DNA from: Diphasiastrum complanatum
Taxonomy: Eukaryota > Streptophyta > Lycopodiopsida > Lycopodiales > Lycopodiaceae
DNA: 64,000 bases
NCBI GenBank assembly: GCA_029204225.1
Contig: CM055095.1
Location: 31,570,936 to 31,634,935, forward strand
Direction: 5' to 3'
Below are positions 54,450-64,000 of this stretch, piece after piece (within the stretch, counting starts at the first letter, position 1; each line of letters opens with the position of its first letter). The notes below the pieces were generated by a model. The model had not been told where the DNA came from. It ran no database searches and was given only the letters and a program-made list of their open reading frames with translations. A program made the translations under genes and the position numbers.

Positions 54450-57400
54450 GAAGCAAAAACTCGTCGACTTCAGCTAATTCCACACGTTTGAGCTGTCCTC
54501 TACACATGGGATGTGACACCTATCCAAAATATTTGGCTCATGCAATCATTAGATTGGTGCCATGTGTCATATCTCTAGAAAACTAGTTTTTGGCCATTTT
54601 AGCCACTAGAACTTGAATTAAATCATATGTACAACATATATGATTATGGTACATGAAAAGTACACTAGTTTCACACGTGGGAACAGGCTCCACACATGTG
54701 TATCTATCCTATATACAAGATTTTTGGCCTCTACCAAGCTTATTTTTGCATTTTTCACACAGGTGGCGCGGGGCAGCCCCAAGGTGGAGCGCCGGGCAGG
54801 GAGCAAGCGGCGCCGGGCAGTGCAACACCCAGGCATGCTGATGCAGTTTTTTTCCACTTTTTGCGTGTCGGATTGAGTTGATGTAAAAAAAAAATGAAGA
54901 AAATAAAATTTTCTAAAACATGAACGGTGCGATTGAGAAGTTAACGGTTCAGTTGAGAGAAAATCGAATCGAAATTTTGTAAAAAAATAGGCCAAAAAGA
55001 TGTAATGGCTAAAAAATCAGCAACCAATCAATCAACAAAAATGAGCATGCATGATGGTATAAGCAATCATTAACCTCCCAACATCCCACAAGTGAAATCA
55101 TGCAAGCAACCTCTTTCGCCCTTGCATAGCAAGCGTCCATGATGCTTACTAACAACCCATTACTCCACACAAAACAAGTCATCTACTACAAGCTCGTTTG
55201 AGCAAGCCATAATGAAACCCTAATGACAAAGGAAAGACAAACCACATCCACTCAATCATCCGAATAGTAATGATCCTCACACATTCTAAAACACTCTCAC
55301 AAGAATTAAGCCACACTCATCACTCACACCCTCAACCAAATACTCAACCCATTCAATCAAACCATTGCAAGCTCAACACCATACAAACTTTGGATCAAAC
55401 CCTCATCACCACACTAACATTAGGCATCATCCTTCAACTAGCACTCATCCAACAAACAATCCCCAAGAGACAAGCATCACTCATTACTAACTATGGAGTT
55501 ACTAACATCAAGCAACTAATGACAAGGCACTAGCATTAAGCAACATTTAGACACAAAATGAAACCAAACAACAAGCTCACTATATCCTTAACACAAAGAG
55601 TGGCCTCCTTTTATAGCAATTCTCAAGGGTCCCCCTTCAAAATGAGGCCTTGTCAATTCCCATGCCCTTCAAGCCCTCTTTGCCATTTGTTCTCAACGCA
55701 TTTGATAGTACACCTAGTGGCCTCCATAAGAGAGTGGGGGGAGTGGTGCATTCAAGGCTCTCTTCCAAAAGTAACCAGGAGGCCATTTGTGTCAAAGGCT
55801 AGGGAGGCCATTCAAGTTTCCCCCTAGAAGCCCAAAATGTCAATGGCTAGTGGGTGTACCTCCCAATTTTTTTAGCCTCCAAGGTGTTTTGGCATTTATT
55901 ATCCAAATTTTGGGTGAGGCCCTTTTTCAACTCCTATTTTTAGTAGGTCATCTTCATTTTTCTTTGGGTACCTTTGTTTTTTGGCTTTTCTTCGATTTTT
56001 CAAGGGCCGTGCGCCTACTGCTTATTTTTTTGGGGTTTTGGTCTGTTGGGTAACCACTTGGCCCACACGTTTTGTTAATTGCCCGTAAATTGCCCAAACT
56101 TTGCCGTTAGGGTTTCTATGATTCCTTGACACCGAATCCATATTTCTCGGTCCTATTTTTATCCGAAACTTTTCTTTTTCGATTTTTTCTTCTGTGGTTG
56201 ACTTTTTCGGCGTTCATGACTAGGGCTCCTACGACAGCACGGTTTCTCTGAAAAATACACTGAGTGATTATATATTAGTAAAAATGGACTCAGTACATGG
56301 TGAGATTTTAGCACGGTCATACCAACTATTTTTTTTTACAACTGGTCATTTTTTTGAAAAGTCGTAAAATATTTACTGGCCATTTCTAAGGCCGCAAAAT
56401 TTGCTCTAGCCTCATTTAGGACGGGCTGGGACCCAATTCTAGGTGGACCGACACTTTTGGCTCGGTCTTACAAAACTTGACTACAAAATATTTTTGACGA
56501 TTTTTTTGAAAAGTCAATTTCTTACTTTTAAACTGTGTCTAGCCACTTTGGGGACGGGCTGGGACCCAGTTCTAAGAATTTGTGCCAATTTTTCTTGAAT
56601 AACCGGGTTTTACATGCCGATTTTTCCAGTTTTGCGAAATTTAAACTTCAATATTAGCCCGATTTTTCGTGCAAAAATATTGGCTAACAGAGCTAAATTT
56701 GCACTTGAAAGGATGCTTTTTACTTTGCAATTGAGAGCCATGTGGTAGCTTGTTAAGCTAATTTGTTAACAAAAAATTTGCAATGTTATACACGTTTGTA
56801 TAATCGAACATTGTGGCAGTGTATTATTATCTTTCATATAATTTTCACAAATGTTATCACAAAGAAGATGTTTTTTAATTATAATTGTTAGCAAAAAATT
56901 AAAATCAAAGTAAAATAAAACATTGTGGCATGTGTATTGTAAGTCCACTGTGAGTACTTGTTAATAAACTCCTACCATGACATGTGTGTTATAAGTCCAT
57001 GGGTAGAAACTTAATTAAATTCTAAACTTCTAAGTTAGAAAACTTAACTTAGAGAGCTTAAACTTAGAAATTTAAGCTTAGAAAATAAAAGATTCTAAGT
57101 TATCTTGTGTTCTAAGTTTAGAGTCTTAGGCTTTCTAAGTTAGAAGTTGAGAAGTTTAGAAGTCTTAGAATTGCAAGTTTTCGAAATTAATCCCATAAGT
57201 TAGTAGAAGTTTATGGAAGGCCCTTCTTGCTATAGGAAGAGAGGCATTTCCCTTGTAAAATAACACTTTTGAGATTATCTTGCTATTTCATTTGTGTTTC
57301 CATTGGAAGGTACATAGCTTGAGGGAAGGTGCTCGGGCCTCCTCTTGCCTCTTTTCATTGGATTATTGTGGCATGCTTTATTTGTTAATTATTTAGTTAG

Positions 57401-57900
57401 CCGCAATTTATTATTTCATTTTCCTTTGGGAGTTAGTATTAGTTTTACGGTTTGCTAGTTGAGAAGCCTTAGCAAGCCTAGTTTATTGTTGATCCTTGCT
57501 AGTTGGATACCGCCTTAGCAAGTTTATTTACTTTCCAAGTAGTGGCTAGTTGGGTACCGCCTTAGCCACACCTTAATTAGTCTCTATTCCGAGCACCAGT
57601 TGGGAAGCCTTGGTGCTCTCTTTTCATTTATGTTTTTTATTTCACAATTGTTAAGCTTTGTAGAACTTAGAAGGTGGACGACCGGTCTACCACTATACTA
57701 CGCACGAACCTCTCATTAGACTTTGCCACTATAGAAAGTAGAAATACTTCCAACAATAATATATAAGTAATCAACGTTTTACATTTTCTAGTTGTTTTCT
57801 TAATTAGTGCACACATCTCTTAATATTGAATGGTTTTCCCAATTCTAAGTGATTGTGAGATGCGTTTGAAATGAAACTTAAGAAATGAACATATCGTAGA
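54450..57900. other. About 3.4 kb without a gene; palindrome-rich patch near 57,010-57,180
   Basis: No coding signal in either strand. At 57,010-57,180 CTAAGTTAGAA/TTCTAACTTAG-like words occur many times in both orientations. At 57,435-57,590 the phrase GCTAGTTGGATACCGCCTTAGC recurs as a near copy about 60 bp on. These may be LTR remains. Confidence 0.35.
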
Positions 57901-58351
57901 AAGATATAATAATTTTAATTTGAAAACAATATATGTTGTCCAAAAATGTATCATTTTATGACAAAATTATTTATGACATGTACATACTTTATTCATCATC
58001 GCAAGATTCAAATTCATCAGCCAATACATCTTGCAACTCGTCTTCACTAAGATGATTTTCATCATCACTATAGAAATCAAAATCTCTCTCAATATTGTCC
58101 TCATGCAAAGATTCATTGTTGTCCTCTTCATCATCAAAGTCGTCAGAATCATGAGAATCAACTCTCGGATTTTCAAGATTTATAAAACCTGAAGATATCT
58201 ATACATCATCATCAGATATACTTGTGTTGTCCAAATTTAGATCTTCCATTTCATTCTCAACATATGAATTTTCAAATACATGTCTTGAGCGTGGCTTAAT
58301 CTGAACAACATACCACCAATTTTTGTTTAGTCAATCTGGTTGAAAGATTAT

Positions 58352-58678
58352 CTACACATTTAGCAATGTTATGATTAGGGATTTGTTATAATCATATTTT
58401 AATCTACAATAAATAGATGCAATGAAAAAGTAGTGTAGATGATTAATATAACATTGGTCACAATTGACAAAAAGAAAAAATGTGAAATTCAACCACACTT
58501 GTTCACAATGACGAGGCAACACCAATGTGTCTGAAAAGTCCATGCTTAATGTCTTGGTTGGATCAATAGCAAAAAATCCACCACGATCTTTTTTTACTGT
58601 TGCATTTGATCCTCTATAGTTGATTTTGAACCATTTCACGTCAAACAACAAATATTTACCCATTTCACCAAAACACAC
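58352..58678 (-). pseudogene. CACTA-associated DUF4216 fragment
   Basis: The minus strand reads GKYLLFDVKWFKINYRGSNA and LSMDFSDTLVLPRHCEQVWL. It matches the DUF4216 domain that follows DUF4218 at the C-terminus of plant CACTA transposases. It lies about 500 bp beyond the DUF4218 segment on the same strand, as expected, with introns or deletions between. Confidence 0.7.
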
Positions 58679-58984
58679 TGGCTTGTATGGTCTCTACATA
58701 CTCGAGCTCTCCAGAAATTGGACTTTGATCTCGAGTAGTACTCCGACTTTCTTGATGGAAAGATGCCATCACACCACAATCATAAGTTCGTCATTTCATA
58801 TCAATTGATTCAATGCGATGATGACGACCATATGCCCACATTGCACTATACTTTCGATACTGTCACATGTTAATTATAATTAAAACAATAATCAATCATT
58901 GTACAAATTAAAATTGTTCACTTAAACAAAATAGGGCTATAGACAAACCTTCCAATCACATCCTCTTTCAAATTCCCATTATGT

Positions 58985-59100
58985 GTCAGATATGAATTGT
59001 CCCTTTAATCTTGCTTGTTGGAGTGTATCAATTGTCTCTTGAATTGTCAGATATGAATTGCCCCTTTAATCTTGCTTGTTGGAGTGTATCAATTGTCCGT
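58985..59100. repeat. 61-bp tandem duplication
   Basis: GTCAGATATGAATTG plus CCTTTAATCTTGCTTGTTGG and onward at 58,985 repeats at 59,046 with few changes. It lies inside the CACTA remnant. Confidence 0.85.
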
Positions 59101-59177
59101 TGTATTGTGCATTGGTTGGGCAATGGCTCAACATCATGTGAAGGTGCAGCTTGACCTCTACGCCTATTGCGTCGGTG

Positions 59178-62097
59178 TTAGTTTCTAATCAATACCTTCT
59201 TTTCTTTTTTTTCTTGTTCATATAATTCCAACCACTTATCTATTACTCTTGAATTATATAACATGAAGGTTGAAATTTTTTCTCTCAAAATAAGTGTCAT
59301 TTTTTTAAGACTATCCATACCTTGAGGTTTTTCAATTTTCACCTCATTGCTTTCCTCGTCATGCCATTGTCGTGGAGCAGATGGATCTACTTGAAACAAA
59401 CTTTCGGTAACATAAAATATGGATTCTTGCACTAAACATCCATGGGACATGCTTTCCTCTAGCCTTGCCTTCTGACGCACAAAATCTTTCAACACTTTCA
59501 TAAATCTCTCCAAGAAAAACATCCACCTACAAAAAATTTTAACACAATGAGAGCATTTTGTTATTAATTTAAAAAGAATCACACTACATTTATTGAAACC
59601 ACTAAAATCAAAATCATGTGTATTATACCTGAATGCACAAGACCAGCAATACCAACTTCTTGGACCAAGTGCACAAGCAGATGCACCTGTATGTCTAGGA
59701 TAGAAGTTTTAAAATCCCTCTCAAGCATACATACAGCCTCCACCATATCTTTTATCTCACGAATCTCCTTATCACACATCCCATCTACATCATGTTTGTA
59801 GTATAGCTAGATTTTAGTACGTTTATATGATTTTATCAAACTTGTATTAGAAAAAAAAACACGCAATTTCATAAGATATCGATGTAAACAAAAAAAATTA
59901 AGTACCTGACAACGAATGCTAATTTGTAAATGGCATCCCGAAGTTGATCAATTAGATCAGTTAGACAACCACGAATGCACATTGGAAAAATGTACTCGGC
60001 CATCTTCAACCAATCATGAGATTTTAGACCATGGAGTTTTTCTTCAGCTGTGAATGATGTTTGTAGTGTGAGCAAAATCTGTCGGTGTTCTCATCTCGCA
60101 AATGACTGACCATACGTACTTATACTCTTCTTTCATAAGAATCCAAGGGGCACTTGGAATAGTATAGGTATTTTCATTAGTACTTAGTTTTGGCCAATAC
60201 TCTTTTTTTGTTTTTGATTCTTGTAGATCATGTCTAGCAAAAACATTATCTTTGTCGCCCACCAAGTGTTTCCATATTGATTTACCCACTTTTTTGAGTA
60301 TGTGCATAGGATCAAACAAGTGATTGATCAAAAGGTTATTCCAATATGGTAAACAATAAAAGATGGATAGTCTTTTCATACCATTGATTGGCTTAGTCTC
60401 AGATTCAATCCAAAGTTTGTGCCAATCTGCCACGGACATTCTCTTTGGAGGCACTCTTGTTTCTGATCTTTCTCCAAAGACTCTTCTATGAGCATTTCTA
60501 AATGAATGATTTTCATCATGCAAGTACTTGCGATATTTTCATATACAACTTTCTTTAAATGACGTGAGTGTCGACCATCAATATTTGGTCCACAAATGAG
60601 ACACACATGATATCTAGAAGTTGTAAAACCTAAAAGAATCAAATCCCATTCGTGTTATAAATAGAAATTTCTTAAAGAATAAATATTGCATGCACAAAAA
60701 GCAATATATATATATATATATATAAAAATTACAAGTGATTTCATTTTATAATCACTTGAACAATTGCCCAATCTTGGATAGTCATGCATAGTCCACATTA
60801 AAATTGCACACAACAAAAATGTATAGTCTTGAAGTGGACATGAGATGTCATATTCTTGGACTCCCTTCCATATTATAGTTCTTCAATCAACGATGCAAGG
60901 TAGATATCCATATATTTTGTAAGAATTAGAAGTGCTAGCATGAGATGTCCTTTTTTAATGCTTAGCCAAGGTGGAATGTTATAGTTGACCAACACCACTG
61001 GCCAAGTAGACCATGTGCTTGACGTTTTTCCAAGGGGTTAACCCCGTCTGTTGCAAGTCCAGATCTTATATTTATTGTTTCACTTGCGAAACATGGATAT
61101 TCTTTGTCAATGTGTTTCCATGCAGGAGAATCTAAGGGTACTCTCATGATCTCATCCGAAGAACGATGAGTAGCATGCCAATTCACAAGTTCTGCAAGAG
61201 ACTTGCAACGAAACAATCGTTGCAATCATGGGCTTATTGGAAAGTGTCGTAACACCTTGCATGGGATAGTGGTCTCTTGTAAGTCATCTCAATATCGAGG
61301 AGTATCACATATAGGACAAGCTTTTAACCCCCGATACTCACCAAGATATAAGATGCAATCTTTTGGACAAGCATGATGCAATGGATAGTCCATTCCCATT
61401 GCACTCAACATTTTTCGTGCTTCACCTCTTGTCTCTAACATAGTGTTTCCTTCGGGGAGTAGTTTGCGCAATAACCTGTACATAATCAAATGAATTTTCA
61501 TAATATAAAATAAAATATTATCTGGCCAACTAAAACTTTTGACTTGAACAACACATGTACTAAAATCCTAAAAAAAAATCTCAATCTTATTTACCCAAAT
61601 AAGGATGTAACACTTGTATCGCTCCATTTATATTTTGCTTGGAGATTCAATATAAGCAACGAAGCGGCCAAACGAGATGTCTTTGCTCTTGGATATAATG
61701 GTGTGTTTCATTCTTCTCTCAATTTTTTTTCCTCGGCACTAATAAATGATTCACTATCATGTTCAGTGCGTTCTTCCACATCATGATGCTCATAGACGTT
61801 ATTTATCAAGTTGTTCATGATTTCAACTTCATCTTGAATGCAAAAATCATCTTCATCACTTGATCTTGATTCTGAAGAAGAAGAATAAGTAGGTCGAGGC
61901 TGATTTGTTTTGGCACGTTGTTGTTCATCTATTTTCATCATGGCTCTCAATCCCATACGCCCACAATGTGATAGTTGAGTTATGTGTGGCCCATCGTATG
62001 CCAATCTTGTTTTGAATATGGAGTGACTGTTGTCATCGTCACTGGAGCTAGACGACGATTCATAGTCCTTCAAACATGGGAAACAAATATTCACCAA
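59178..62097 (-). pseudogene. CACTA (En/Spm) TNP2-type transposase, decayed, with introns
   Basis: The acidic N-terminus (62,097-61,708; CGRMGLRAMMKIDEQQR) runs in frame through one TGA into NTPLYPRAKTSRLAASLLIL. A GT/AG intron (about 61,591-61,483) joins SLFG to LLRKLLPEGNTM. Then KMLSAMGMDYPLHHACPKDC, ACPICDTPRY, TGA, and after another TGA in the same frame LQRLFRCKSLAELVNWHATH and GLATDGVNPL. Later pieces read FCLPYWNNLLINHLFDPMHI with KKVGKSIWKHL (60,400-60,250) and DUF4218-type HDWLKMAEYIFPMCIRG, MFFLERFMKVLKDFVRQKAR (60,075-59,430). The family excises elements ending in CACTA; no clear CACTA terminal repeats were found here. Confidence 0.85.
60705..60724. repeat. (AT)n microsatellite
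   Basis: An AT dinucleotide tract of about 19 bp in a gap between transposase pieces. Confidence 0.9.
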
Positions 62098-62240
62098 TCA
62101 ACATACAAGACTGTCTGTCATTCATGAAAATTAAAACCTATAATTAAGACATGCAAATCACACACCATATCTTAAATTAAGACATGCAATATGAAATATA
62201 AAAAAAACAATTACTTGACATTCAACATAACTTGTTCTCA

Positions 62241-63143
62241 CTAAATAGATAAAATGTATTTTGATGTTGACAAGATATATGCTTGAGTTTGGCTCAAAGT
62301 CTTTTGTACACATCTTGGAAGAGGACGATTGAAGCTATATTCGATGAATAGCTCTTCACCACATTTAATGGGCCTTATCGCACATACCATTATGTATGTA
62401 CCTTTTGAGTTCCTAGAAAAGTATCCTTCCTTTCCGTTAGTTCATTCCTCAAAATCACAATTAGTTAATGAAGGGTGACCAATGGAACTATTTATATATG
62501 CAACAATATTGCCATGTTTTTTTGGACGCCCATCAATGTACATACGATGCGATTTCAAAACATTCTCTCCTTGCATACACCGCTCTTCCAAAGAACAAGC
62601 ATTGGCATTCAAGCCATAAACCTGCATTCTCCATTGGTGACGACACAGAGCATGCCAATCACCCCAATTGTATTGAGGTCCTTCATAAGGCATTATTGTG
62701 ACAACACTATTCAAAGGGACTTCAATGCTAGTCAAAGAAAATAAAACCAATCCCACATTACGAACGTGCTCACTTGGCTTGATCATGTACATAAGACCCC
62801 AATATGAAAAAGATATTTCACATAATGGTAGCGGTACTCTATTAGGCCAACATGAATATTTCTTTCTATCAAAGGGCTTAACCAATGCTTTTAGGTAGGG
62901 AGGAAGGGGAGACTCAGTCAATGATTTTAAAACATTCTTGGATAAGTCAATAGTACATAAATTTGGTTGTTCATTTTTAAATCTTGTCAAATTGTGTCCA
63001 AGTTGTGTTCTTTTTTTTAATGGAGTAGATCTAGATGGGATAGGAAGAAGAGAAGATTTTACACAAGGTATGTGATGTGATGTGAGATGGATAGAATCGA
63101 TGGGAGGGGTCATGAGATAGATAGAATCTATGTGTGGTGACAT
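62241..63143 (-). pseudogene. SET-domain-like protein, one in-frame stop
   Basis: ATG at 63,143. Residues about 125-155 read VGLVLFSLTSIEVPLNSVVT and MPYEGPQYNWGDW, like the G-x-G-L-F-A...Y-x-G start of a SET domain. Then MYIDGRPKKHGNIVAYINSS and LTNCDFEE (the N-x-x-x-N-C-type cofactor core), a TGA at 62,442-62,444, and in the same frame GTYIMVCAIRPIKCGEELFI, EYSFN (the GEEL...DY-type end). SET proteins methylate protein lysines. Here the stop removes the C-terminal motif, so it is probably dead. It lies just upstream of the CACTA transposase on the same strand, suggesting a gene captured by the transposon. The family call rests on motif order only. Confidence 0.6.
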
Positions 63144-63229
63144 TGTGGAATGAATAGTGTGATGCCACGAAAATGTTAAATATTAAATATCAACATAAAT
63201 ATGGCATGATATACTCGACCCTGGTCTGC

Positions 63230-64000
63230 TAAGAAAGCATGCGCGCATATGATACAATCAAGTTGAACCAGGTTGTGTAGGAACTTGGTACTTGCTAAAA
63301 GATGCGTTTCTGAACCAGTTCAGAGAGATTGGTTACAAATCTAGAAATTCTTGGACGTTTGAACAATGTTCAGAAGAAGAGTAAAGAATCTCTTCGCAAA
63401 TATACACGTAAGGTTAAAAATCTCATAGGAAAACTAACCGGTGTATATCCCATAAATATGTAGATCGAATGGTTTTTGGCTTGTTTACCACCAAAGATTG
63501 ATCGGTATTGTAGACAAGGGGACATGACCTCCTTAGCAGCAGTAATAGCTAGTGCCAAAATTTCGAGACCTCGAAACTAGCACGAAAGCGACGATCGACG
63601 AAGAAATCTCGAAAGTTGAAGACTGATTCTAGTGACATCGATGAAGATTCAAATTCTGATTTAAGTACCAATTCTTCAAGCTCATAATCTGAAAGCAGCG
63701 ATTCATCAGAATCAAAAGCTGACAAAGGAGAGAGAAAGAATAAACGACGAATTAAACGAAAAGATGACACGAAAGTTGTTGAGGATAAGTCATCAACTTC
63801 TAAAGTTGAAAAGCTTTGGAAGAGTAATATGGCTGACCTTAATAAAAAATTTAATGACTTGAAAGTGCAGATCTCTAAAGTTGCAGATAAAAGACCAAAA
63901 GCGTCTTCTTCCAACTCAGGAATGTGGTGTATGAAATGTGGAACTTCTGGACACACTAAGGAAGTCTGCACTATTGTGAATGTCAAATACATTGAAGATC
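63230..64000 (+). pseudogene. Retrotransposon gag fragment with zinc knuckle
   Basis: The plus strand reads FLNQFREIGYKSRNSWTF, then (after frame breaks) ACLPPKIDRYCRQGDMTSLA, a stop, a serine/lysine-rich linker (TDSSDIDEDSNSDLSTNSSS, another stop) and KLWKSNMADLNKKFNDLKVQ. It ends in MWCMKCGTSGHTKEVC, an intact CCHC knuckle. It is typical of gypsy gag, with the capsid part broken. It runs off the right edge, so pol may follow outside the window. Confidence 0.7.

Noticed and set aside
57700-63170. CACTA words near 57,730 and an inverted TAGTG near 63,156 as terminal repeats of the CACTA element
   Set aside because: Beyond the five bases the two ends do not match and no 3-bp target duplication was evident, so no boundaries are claimed.

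Overview
This window looks like nuclear DNA of a land plant with a large, repeat-rich genome. The evidence is a spliced alpha/beta-hydrolase gene of the plant WAV2/BEM46 family, together with Ty1/copia, Ty3/gypsy, hAT and CACTA transposons, long (GA/CT)n microsatellites, and no bacterial-style gene packing. Introns of 9 and 12 kb suggest a gymnosperm, fern or other large-genome lineage, but I cannot name the species. No tRNA, rRNA, CRISPR or bacterial feature was seen.

The only convincing host gene is a WAV2-like hydrolase on the minus strand, from 48,199 (start) to 21,969 (stop). Seven exons join in phase into a 319-residue protein with its Ser/Asp/His triad intact. One exon is a 36-nt microexon. 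The introns hold most of the middle of the window. Intron 1 (about 9.0 kb) contains a chromovirus and a second gypsy fragment. Intron 6 (about 12.3 kb) contains a full-length hAT element, a short non-autonomous relative and an older hAT relic.

Layout from left to right: 1-1,612 copia pol fragment (-) joined to a gypsy gag (1,613-2,711, -), with that gypsy's leader, tRNA-Asp-type primer site and LTR (3,824-4,542). Next is a decayed copia element with both LTRs (4,552-9,722, +). A second element with the same gypsy LTR but inverted follows; it carries unrecognised ORFs and no visible pol (about 9,723-14,592, +). Then come a copia relic and an unidentified broken coding stretch (15.3-15.9 kb), about 5 kb with nothing recognisable, GA-rich DNA (20.7-21.7 kb), and the WAV2-like gene with its intronic transposons (22-48.2 kb). 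After that are plain DNA with a 124-bp (TC)n tract, a copia relic (50.4-52.9 kb, -), an LTR-like repeat (53.9-54.4 kb), about 3.4 kb without genes, a decayed CACTA transposase with an adjacent SET-domain-like pseudogene (58.3-63.1 kb, -), and a gag fragment running off the right edge.

The transposons are mostly dead. Many in-frame stops sit where a single C-to-T change in CGA, CAG or CAA would create them, as expected from deamination of methylated cytosines. The clear exception is the hAT element at 28,983-34,120. It has matching terminal inverted repeats, a perfect 8-bp target duplication and a six-exon transposase that appears interrupted by only one single-base frameshift.
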